Source of the DNA: Pseudoips prasinana
Lineage: Eukaryota; Arthropoda; Insecta; Lepidoptera; Nolidae
DNA: 64,000 nt
Assembly (NCBI GenBank): GCA_951640165.1
Contig: OX621260.1
Coordinates: forward strand, 13,286,001-13,350,000
Direction: 5' to 3'
A program made the position numbers and the translations under genes. The number at the start of each line of letters is the position of its first letter. The first letter of the stretch is position 1. Below the pieces are notes generated by a model. It was not told the origin of the DNA. It saw only the letters and a list, made by a program, of their open reading frames with translations, and made no database searches. This document shows, in pieces, positions 12,601 through 24,600 of this stretch.

Positions 12601-15600
12601 CGTAGAGCAAGACTTACCTTGCTCTAGGTAAGCTTCCTTCCGCTAATGCGAGGAGACCCGCAGGTACGGGTCAGCACCAGCCGGGGGTTGCGGAAGTATC
12701 GTACGTTCCCGCGAACCCCGGCGCAGGTGTGAGGATTTTCCGCCACAGCAAAAAAAAAAAGGTAAGCTTCCTTCGCAGCTCTCTTCCAGGCAACCTATAA
12801 ATTGTATTTTCTTATCAACAACAACAAAACTCAATAGTAAGTTTTTGAATGATTTAATCATTGCAGTTAAGTTGTAAGTAAACAGTACCTAAGTCCAATT
12901 ATAAAAATATCCAGTTAATCAAAATTAAATAGACTTTACATTTTAATAGTGCCCAACGACCGTCAACAACTTGTTACAAGTATATTGCGAGCATAATATC
13001 ATGATTTCCGATTGGTCACGTCCAGTTTTCCTGTAATTAGAGACCGTGGTTGTACTACGTCTGATTGTTGAATGACATGACAGCGTGACAGATGGATGAT
13101 GGCCATTGTTTGTTGATGGTCTCCCTACCATAATGTTTCCGATTAGGATGTGCGATGTGGCAAAATTATAGGTTTTATAGGTACGTACTAAGATATGATT
13201 AGGTTTACGTGTTCATACTTAATTTTGAAGTTAATTAAGTATAATATTAAAACTATAACCTAATGAAATCGTTAGAAAGCCCCCGATTCCAACTACAATT
13301 TTATCGTTTCGGAAAAGTGCTAAGAACCACCGCAAGGAAAATGTCATTCAAAGGAAGCCTTATCGAAATTGGTTCATCCGTTTCATCGGTACCCGCGTTT
13401 GACAAAAATTTGCGTATATCTAACTTGGGCCCCTGTCTATGGTATCTCAGTTGCGTAATTTTGCAAAGATTTGTACCTACCTGCTTTCATTGGTCATCCA
13501 ACTGTAATTAGGCACGTATGGAGACAGTGATAGGCTTTCCAGAGTCCGGCTATCATTAAGAAAAAGGAAAGCCAAAAAAATATTTACTACGATATGTATC
13601 TATACCTACATATCTCATCTATATAAATTATTTGGACCTTCCCGGGTCTATAGCATTTTTGTGCACAAAATCTGGCATGCACAAAAATGCTTACCGGATC
13701 ATTTTGTCACATAAATAAACTCTAAACTCAGGTGGGCCGATGCAAAGAAAACATGTCTGGGTGGGGACTGTCGAGCAATCCCAAAATGGACTGTATTTGT
13801 GGAGTATCGATCCAATCCATGGCCAACCTAGTATCGTGCCCAGCCTGCCCTGCCACATTTGCAATCAGTGTGGCCACAAAATTTAATTAGTTTGCCATCG
13901 ACACGCTAAGAAGAAGCATCTTTTGTTAGAATGGAGATATTGCATGCGGGGTTACATTCTTCTTCAGAAACTTATTGAATGCCTTCAAGCCAGTTCAACC
14001 TAGTAGGTACTGTAGATAGCAAAGTAAATTAACATTTAGTACTGCACCTACAAAAAATTAAAACGAAAACCATATTTCGTGAAAACATTTTTCTTCCAAT
14101 TAAATCTCTTTCTCGTTTTCAACAGTACACCTGTCACACATTTTCCGAAAATGCGACCATTATCAGTGCGTATGTGTCAATAATTAGTCATATTTGGCTG
14201 AAGCTCTTTGTATGTACGATGGGTGGTGATGCGTAAACCCCGCTATGATATATACGCTGACCCTTCCAGCTGCCGCATTGTGGCAGTGACCGTCGCAGTG
14301 AAAATGTGTTTGGTTAAGTACCATGTGTTGATACTCTGCTTGTTGGTAATCAAATGTTATGTGAGTATAACGGAAATACGGTAAATTTCGATGTGCTAAA
14401 GGCTAAGTCTTTTCGTTTGTTTTAAAAGTTGTTGTAAGCGAGGATTTTGGGACTTGATTTGACATTTTAAACAAATATGTCTATGAAAAGTTGTCAGTTT
14501 AGCGAATAATAACCGGCATAATTCACGCGCACTGGAAATTAGTGTTATCGTTTTTTGTTAGTGTTTTTTTAACAGAAAACTAAATTATACGACATTTTTA
14601 ATGTAGCTTCAATGCAGTATACAGCATATAGTTACATGCTAAAAGACAGTTTTTCTGAAAACTCCAATAATCTATGAATTATATAGATATTAACAAATAT
14701 TCTGACAACCTTCCTGAGCAATGTTCAAGGATAGTTAATAATTAGTGATGATTTTTATCGTGTTTTAGTATTTGCTTCAGGTCTATTACTGCGAGTTCTT
14801 TTCCAGAAATTGCGAGATAATGTAAAAATATAAATCTTTTTATAAATGTAAAAGTTGCTTTTAATATAGGAAACAGGGCAACTATCCATAAATAATTGAA
14901 TATCAATTTATTTGTAGGCATTAAATTGCCGCACAGATGGCGGCCCCAAGGAAGCAGAGCTGAAAAATATTTACAGAAAATGTATAAAAATGCAAGAAAG
15001 CAAGAACTCCAGTAGAGGCAACGAACAAGATTGGAAAGAATCTCGCGGTCAGGCGCAGAGGAATGATCGGGACAGAGGTCATATGGGAAATGATAGAAAC
15101 AGAGACGATAAGTCTGATGGGATGGATGACTTGATGGGAAGAAATGATGATAGGGGTCGCAAGAACGATAGGATGGGAAACAATGACAGAATGGGGAACC
15201 GTGATAGAATGGGGAATGGTGATAGAATGGGGAATGGGGATAAAATGGGTAATGATGGTTCTAGAAGAAACAGGATGGGTGACAGTCACGACAGGCATGA
15301 CATGCAAGGTGGCCGGGAACAAAATGGGCGGGGTGATTATTTTAACGGCAGAGACGATTTCGGACAGGATGAAGAGTATGGTAGCGTAAGTATAGTCCGG
15401 TCAATTTAGATATAAAAGGTTACAATAATTCCCATTAGGCTGAAAATTGGTAGGATCGTTCGTTACACTAATATAAAAGGAAATGTGAAAATCCTCAACG
15501 ATCCGGCACGTGCAAAAAAAAATGGACGTGGACGTCTTTCAGCGCTAATTAAAAATAAATGATTCTTTGTATATCTCATCCATATTGTTAAAGACAATAT

Positions 15601-18600
15601 GCATAGGCATGTTACTTAAGCGAACTAATAGCTTGCTTTATTTGATATAAATCGCACAGATCATTATTTTTTTCAGAGAGGTGAACAAACTAGATATTTA
15701 TTTTACCTCAAACCCTGTAAATTATATTGCAATCTTTGTAGCCATTTACAAGAACTGAATGGCCTGTTGGTCTAATGTTACCATGACTGCTAAGCCGGAG
15801 ATCGTGGGTTCGATTCCCACCCGGGGCAAATATTTGTGTGGCTAACACGATTCTTTGTTCCATGTCTGAGTGTCATTTATACAAGGCACATTATTATAAT
15901 ATTTATTTGTACACTGCTTGTACCCATTAAATTACTATCTCAATCTCCTAATGGTAAAGGGCAAGAAAAGTAATAAATGAGTTAAGCTCGCCTATGTAGG
16001 TACATAGGCGAGCTTAACTCATTTATTACTTTTATTCTTCTTCTTTATTGCACACAGAAACATACATAGGTACATATAAGTTAAATGTTACAAAAAAAAG
16101 CATGCACATAGATAGGTATCTATATGCATGCTTTTTTTTGTAACATTTAACTTATATGTACCTATGTATGTTTCTGTGTGCAATAAAGAAGAAGAATAAT
16201 AAATCTCTCACCAGGACATGTACAGAATGAATAACAAGAATAACTTCTATTCGTCAACTCAAATGCCGCGGAGGTACAAAAGGGACAAGCGACCAGAGAA
16301 CTCGGGCCAGAGAAGCCAATACAACCCCAACGTCCAGAAGATCACGGGATACGAGGAGAGCTTCCGGAGCGAGGAGAAGAACTCCACTGAGAGCAATTCT
16401 AGCAAAGAAAGTGATAATAAAGCCTGTGCATTGCATTGTTTCTTGGAGAATTTGGAGATGGTAAGTCATTATAATCGCGCTGATATGTTTGCATTTTGTA
16501 TTATACATACGAGACGGCCGCTGCGACAGAAAAGTTCTCGAGTGGCGACCATGAACCAGAACACATTGGTGGTCACCTATCTATGGACTGACCGCGAGCC
16601 TATTTGCTTAACCTCGTCAATTCACGCAAAAACTACTGAACGGATTTTGATAAAACTTAATATAGTTTAAATATCCGAATAACACATAAGCTATAATTTT
16701 ATAGTATATTTATAGTGATAACTAGTCTAATCCTACTAATATTATAAAGGCGAAAGTTTGTCACTGTGTGTATGTTTGTTACTTCTTCACGTCTAAACGG
16801 CTGGAGCGATTTTAGAAAAATTTAGTATGGAGTTAGTTGACACCCTGGATTAACACATAGGCTATAATTTATTATGCGGGTAAAACCGCGGGGCACAGCT
16901 AGTAGGTACATATAATTCTAAAATGCTAATCTGCGTTTACTTTCAGATAATTTGTGACTGCGAATTTTTAGTTATCTTCCGTTTTAACATTGAGAAATAA
17001 AATTAATTATTCTAAACCCATAATACCTTTGATTACTATAATGAATACGACAACTGATTCTCATAACGAATGTATATTCAGACAGGGGAAGACGGCATGC
17101 CGGACAGATATCTGGTAACTCACGCAATTACCAAAGATGTGAAGAATGAGGACTTGAGAGATTTCTTACAGGAATCTATTGAGGAGTGTTTCCAGATTCT
17201 TGACAATGGTAAGTTTTAAGTCATTTCCTTATATTAGCTGAAGACCTCCACGGCTGGACAAAGGCCTCTCCTAAGGACTTCCAAAATGGAGTTGTGCTAC
17301 TGCCCGTTCTCTGATAGATATTCCCTCGGAACGACTTCTACGCCCCCTATGGGATGAGATGGGGTGGCGATATTCTATGCCGTCATCCACGCAGCGTTAG
17401 GCACAAGTTTTAGGTAGATTAAACATAAGCGTCCACGAAAGCTTTCCCTATCGAATAAAAACAGAACTTTCGAAATTGGTCCTCAATCAACGGAGAAATC
17501 GCGTAACCCTTTTTTTGTAATCGGTTAAAAATATTAAATATATCTAGTGACTATGGAATTGCGAAAGCCATTCAGTCAAATGCGAGTAGAACTCGTACAT
17601 ACATGAAAGGTTCCTTATCCACGAGAGAATAATTTTAGCTTTATTTTATTTTTATTATTTATTGTTATAATTTGTATATACTAATAATGGAAATAATTTG
17701 AACTGTCTATAGCCTATCGGCAGACAGCGGCACTCTTTGAACAACTCTTTTGGGGGTGGATATCAATATGTTACTGGTCACATATACTTATGAAACTCTT
17801 ATAAAAAAAAACCGGCCAAGTGCGATTCGGACTCGCCCATGAGGGGTTCCGTAGCAGCAAGTATTTCAGTTGATAAAATGAAAGCAAATTGCGGTTTACG
17901 ATTTATGACGTATTAAAAAAACTACTTGCAAATCTCGTTCAAACCAATTTTGGTTGTTAGTTTGCATGGTAGGTAATGTACATCATATATATTTTTTTAG
18001 TTTTACCATTCTCTTATTTTAGAAGTTACAGGGTTACATTCTCTCATTTATCACTTTGGAAGTGTCTCTCGCGCAAACTACTCAGCTTAGAACAAAATTA
18101 TATTAGAAACCTCAATATCAGTTTTAAAGACCTAAGTAAGGGTACAATTAACAAAAAAAAAATTGAGTTTCAGTTCTATGTATAGGGACCCCTCCAAAAT
18201 TATTGTTCTTTATCTATTTTTGTGTAAAAATCTTAATGCAGTTCACCGAATACATCTACTTACCAAGTTTCAACAGTACAGCTCTTACAGTTTAGGAAAA
18301 AAGTGGCCGTGACATACGGATGGACAGACAGACAGACAGACATGACGAATCTATAAGGGTTCCGTTTTTTGCCATTTAGCTACGGAACCTTAGTAATCCT
18401 TCGCGGTTTAATAGTTATCTATGCCATTTACCCCAAAATGTAAAAAAAATATTTTTTCATCATTGCTAAATTGTTTTCGGCATTTTTTTTCAAAACTGTT
18501 TAATTTTGCCACCATACATTCAAAGGTTTTGTGCAATTTAATTGTGATTCTTTAAGAATTTTAGTTATTAATTATTATTTTAAATCATACTAAAATTTGT

Positions 18601-21600
18601 AACTGGGAAATCATAAATGTTATCGTCTGCCGGCATAGAACGATACACATTTCAATAGACACAGATCAAATCAAACACAGTTCAAATCTATGGCTCCCCG
18701 TGTCTACCCTGGATCAGTAAATCGGATGATTTCCCGGTTAGAGTTTTGATTTGCAAATTGTCTTGTGAATCACACTAATATTATAAAGGCGAAAGTTTGT
18801 GAGTGTGTGACTGTGTGAGTGTGTATGTTTGTTACTTCTTCACGGCTATAAGGCTGGAGTGATTTTAATAAAATTTGGTATGCAGTTAGCTGACATCCTG
18901 GATTAACACATAGGCTATATTCTTATATATATATATAAATCAATGCCACTTTTCGTTGTAATGTTATAACTCAACAACGCCTTTACCGATTTGGCTAATT
19001 TTGGTCTTGAATTATTCGTGGAAGTCCAGGGAAGGTTTGTACGTAGAAAAAATTTAAAAAACGTCTTGAAACGCAATTAAAAATATTTTTTTGTTTGAAT
19101 AAATGAACTTAATAATCATTTTTTATTACTATGCCTTATACGTAGCGAGGCACGTACCGGGCCGCTAGTAATTTATAAAGTTTAACGCGGGTAAAACCGC
19201 GGGGCACAGCTAGTAGTGCTATAATTTCAATTTATCTGTTCCAGAAAACGCAGAGGACAAGTGCGAGTTTTCAAAGAACCTGCTCATGTGTTTATCGGAG
19301 AAGGGACGGTCTAATTGCGATGATTGGAAAGATGATTTAAAGTTTTAATGCAATAAGTAATTTTGTATTTATTTTTAAACAAAGATTTGGTATCAATAAA
19401 GGATATGTATAGTCTAGTAACTTTTTTTAAACCACAACGCCCGGGATAGTGAAACTAATAAATGTTAAGATAAATATAACTTTCCAGAACTATCTGTCCA
19501 ACATTACTTTCTATAAAAAGAAAATAAGTATATATCCTGGGACATTATTTACACACGGCCATCTAATCCCAAACTAAGCAGAGCTTGAACTATCGATATA
19601 TTACATATTCTACTTTTCTTTTGTAAATAGATACTTCTATAGATAATTAAACCCAGACTCAGGACAAGCAGATATGGTCATGCACACAAATATCTGTGCT
19701 GGGTGGGAATCGAGCCCACGACCTCTGGCGTGAAAAACAAGCATTTGCCAACCACGCCAACAGGTTCTAATACCTACTTCCTATTATATTATGCCATTTC
19801 AAACACGGTTTTAGTTAAGATAAGATCAGATAGTTTATTTCGCATATGGGTACAGTACCTACATGATGTTAAATACAATTATGTTGGTTTAGCCACATTT
19901 TACCCTTAGGTATGCGAAAGGTACAAACCAGTACAGTAAGGGTGTTACCACACCAATCGATCGATCGTCGATCGATGTCATCGATCGACATTGGTCGACG
20001 TTGATCGATTGGTGTGGTAGCTTTAATTGATCGACGGATACCGGTTGACTAACCAATCGATCGATTGCCGGTCGATGGCATCGGTCGACGGCATCGGTCG
20101 ACGTAGATCGATTGACCCCGGCTATATTCCATCAGTTTCTTTCGAAATGTATTCACAAGAGGACGCGTTGTTGTTGGCCAGTACGATTTTGCTCGTACTG
20201 TTATTACGGAGACTCAAACGCAGAACACTCTGGATGAGACCGTTTTTTAAAGCCAAAGATCGCTTACATTCTGCAAATTACATTTTAAACAGTGGTTTTT
20301 TGGATGTTTTTCACAACTGAACACATAAACACACAGGCCACGTAGTAAGCGAGAGGGGTGCGGGGCCGGGGGGGGGACTGGGTGACATGGGGAGCTCAAG
20401 CAGCTCGATCGACGTCGACTTATCCATTCTACTATCGATCGACGTCGACTAATCCATTTTATAGCATTTTGCATTTAGCTATATATGCATATAGCATTTT
20501 ATAGCATCTATCGACGATCGATAGATTGGTGTGGTAACACCCTAACAGAAACAGACATAATTATAAGAAACACATAATAAACCAGCATATTAATAATATA
20601 GGTATAATGCTCGTAGTATAGGATAGGTGTATTTAGGTAGATTTCATAATAATCAAACAAATGCATTTTCTTTTTCTGCAAAAAGGTCGGAAAAGAAACT
20701 GAGTATTTTTTTTTATAAATTTAAACTCAATGCCTATCAAGATTTTGGTAACTTATCACACTAATATTATAAAGGGGAAAATTTGTGAGTGTGTTAGTAT
20801 GTATGTTTGTTACTTCTTCACGTCTAGACGGCTGGAGCGATTTCAATAAAATTTGGTATGGAGTTAGCTGACACCCTAGATTAACACAAAGGCTATGACA
20901 TTTATAAAGTTTAACGTGGTTTAAACCGCGGGGCACAGCTAGCTGTGAATAAATGGGGCCATTCAGACAACACTTTTGCGCATGAGTGCTGTCTTTGCGG
21001 TCTGCGGAGATAATTTAAGCAGCGATTAGGTATACTATAAAATATTTCTCACCTCTAGCTTCATATCATTCTTCGCCGTAGCTATTCCCATTTCCGTCTC
21101 TTTCTTGTATATCTTGAAGTCTCGGTCTTGTATATAGGTGATAAGCTTTAGTTTGAACTCGGCGCGGTCCTGGTTATCCACCAGATCCATTTCCTCCTTG
21201 TCCCATGTTTCCAGCAACATGTTCTTTTGACGGTCGTATTCGGCTTGGAGCTTATCGAGTCGCTGGTAACCTATGTCTGAAATAAATAATATGTAGTAAT
21301 AAGTTATTACTTGCATCTTAGGTATATGCTGTAGAATCAAATGGAATATCGTCCACAATTAATTAATAAGACCGTTTAGGAATCAGATTGTGAAGATATT
21401 TTTAGAGTTTCCTACCAAATTATTAATAAAGTGCAAACCAGTCTGGCTGTCTGTTACAGCCGTAGGTATATTTATAGTTTTAGATTTCGTACCTCTCATT
21501 GTGGAGAATTAAAATAAATAATAATTATTAACCTCTTACCAAGAAAACATAGGTATAGGTGTCAGATTGAGAAGAGCCTTATATAAAATACCAGTCAAGT

Positions 21601-24600
21601 GCGTGCCGGACTCGCGCACAAAGGGTTCCGTGCTATTATCTTTTGTTTTGGTAAGGCAGTGGGAATGCCTTCGCATGCCTCCGCAAAACGTGTACCTAAC
21701 CTAACCTGCCGTGGACTTCTTTTGGCGCCTGGTGAATTCAAACGGCAATAAGTCGCGTTTTGGTATGGGAGCTTCCTTAAATATTTGTTTTATTTTCAAT
21801 TAATTATATATTTTGAAAGTGAATATATAAATAAATATTCCGTTAAAATGAAAGCGTCTTCCTGTTGCGGTTATCAATATCGAGCAAAAACGAGAAAAAA
21901 ATCTCATTTGTTGTATGGGAGTCCTTAAATATGTATTTTATTCTATTTTTGTATTTGTTGTTTTACATCATCTGTGAAAATTTCTACCGTCCAACTATCA
22001 GGGTTTATGATCCAGCTTGGTGACAGACAGACAGACAGACGGCAGAACCCTAATAATTACAATAATAAAATTAACTTAGAATAAACAACAAACGTTAAAT
22101 ATCGCTATTGAAATTGATTTTGATGTGAAACATCTATAGCCGCACGTAAAACCGATTTCTGGCGTGGCGACGCATGCCGTGGCGACGCGTCGCCACGCTA
22201 TATGATAGTAGTGTGTACGGTGTGGCGACGCGTCGCCATGCGCAATCGACTTTTTATTTTATCATTATGACATATTTAGTTCTTATCACAATATGTTCTT
22301 TTCTGCATATTACTTTTACAAAATAATGTCGATGTTTCACATCTGCCAGGCGTCCCGTGACGGCTCACATTTTTTAATATCTTCTATTTATTTAATGTTT
22401 AGGTTATTATGAAATAATAAGCTAAACTAGCTTATTATATCATATATAACAATATATAGCAATAACTTAATTTAAGCTAGCTTAATATCGTTACTATTAT
22501 AAAATAAATCTTATTGTACATTTTTTCTTACAATCCGTGTACCTAAATATCTATATGTACCCAGAAATAATTATAAATTAAGTATATATTACTACAAACA
22601 TGTTCTGACTATTTACAAAGATTAAATGAATTATGAATTATTACAAGCGCTTTTTTAAAGTCTACGTGAATAAAAACCTTTTTTATTTTTTTGATAATTT
22701 CTTTAATTTAAAACCAAATCTTAGGTAATATAGTTTTTAAGTTTTTGTTTTGTTATAATACCTATTGTAAATGTTGTATACACCTGTAATGGCAAATCAC
22801 ACAGAACTTGTGTTTAAACATAAAAACAATTTTAAGTTGCATTGTGAACTGCCGATGGTGTGTCTTTTATAAATAAATAAATAATTATTCTGATCAACTA
22901 ATTTACACGTTGTATTTAACAGGCGAACTTTCCTCTCCACGAGGAAGTTAATATTTACCAACATGTTTACTAACTACTTACTCAAAAAATAGCTGATATT
23001 CTCAGTGTGTGCTTGGAAGGCTCGGCGATGCTGTTCATCCGAGTCCTCGGTAGCGCGTATTAGCGTCGCCACCAGACGATCTTTCCGTTCCACCAGGAAG
23101 TTGAATGTTGTCAACATGTTCTGTTATCAAAACCATTAGTATCTAATTTACAAGATATTGTGACAAAAGTGCTTTGTTTAGAATATTTCAAGTTTATTAA
23201 AAAGTGGTATATATCAAGATGATGTTAGATGGTGAAACAGTGGGTACTGTGATTTTAGACAGGTAGGTATGTTAACCAAGTCACCATTATAATAATAATA
23301 ACATCCTGGGCATTGATTTTATAGGTCAATGATCCTGGGGTCATTATTCACGCACGGCCATCTGATCCCAAACTAAGCAAAGCTTGTACTATGGAAACTA
23401 GATAACTGATAATAATATACTACATATACTACTTTTCTTTTCTGGACACATATCATCATATCTGTCCTGGGTGGGAATCGAACCCACGACGTGCGGCGTG
23501 AAAGGCAAGTGCCTATTTACCAACCACGCCAACCGGACCGTCCAAAATTAATATGCAACCATCTAATTGATACATACAATGAGGATTTATGGCGCCAATG
23601 CGGAAAAAAACACATTGAGGCATTGTTAATTTTATTTAAACTGGTTTAAATTCCAGTTTTTATGTTTAAATATAGTGGATTTTTAGACATGAGGTCTTCG
23701 ACAACGTATACATAATATGCAGGAGAGTGGAATATAACCGTCAAATGATATTTTACGTGTGATTCCAAAACCTCATATAAGCCTCTACGACTTTAATCGG
23801 GTAAGATTTTGACTTGACTATGAATTTGAATGTCTTGAGGAATTACTCACACAACGCCAACTAATTCCAAACTAAGCAGAGCTTATTCTATTCAAACCAG
23901 ATAACTGATATACTACTTCTCTTTTGTAAATAAATACATACTTATATAGATGCACACAAATATCTGTCCTGGGTGGGAATCGAACCCACGACCTGCGGCG
24001 AGAAAGGCAAGCATTTACCAACCGCATAACGTCGAATTCATATGCAAAGTTACTTGACACTGGCAAATACTTTAATCAAGCGAGCCCATAAAAAAACAGG
24101 CAAGAGACACATAATGGAAAGCTCAACCAAGATTTACCCTGCACCGAACCGACAACTGGTTAAAATAAAAAAAAGATGTTGACTGACTTACCTGAATATC
24201 CAGAGCCATTTGCTTGCATTTTATTTTACGTAGAATGAAGCGCCACTGTTGGTTAATTTTGGCCGTGTTCAAGCGACTGTACGCCTCCTCCTTGTCGAGT
24301 TTGTTCTGCAATGCCAAGTAGGTCAGATGTAAGTCATCAAGCAAACCAAAGGCACGAATATAATTACAATTAGTCAGGCACTTTGGTTATAAATACTGAT
24401 TAAATCAGAATTGCATGTAAATATGTATTTTGAGCTGAATATTGATGGAACCTCAAGTGGTCAATAGCAATTTACAACAGACTGATTATCGCCTTCTCTA
24501 AGGGTCTGTTTCACAATGTCCAAAGAAAGTCCCGAATAAGCTACTTGCAACTTATCTATCGAATAATGACATCGTTTGCGTTTAACAATCTATAAATAGT

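Noticed and set aside
14921..15322. 133-codon antisense frame rich in Ile, Pro, His and Ser
   Set aside because: It mirrors the DRMGN repeat of OBP exon 2, which has correct splice sites and cysteine pattern on the plus strand.
20727..20936. Minus-strand 69-codon frame
   Set aside because: It is entirely Helitron sequence and has no coding features.
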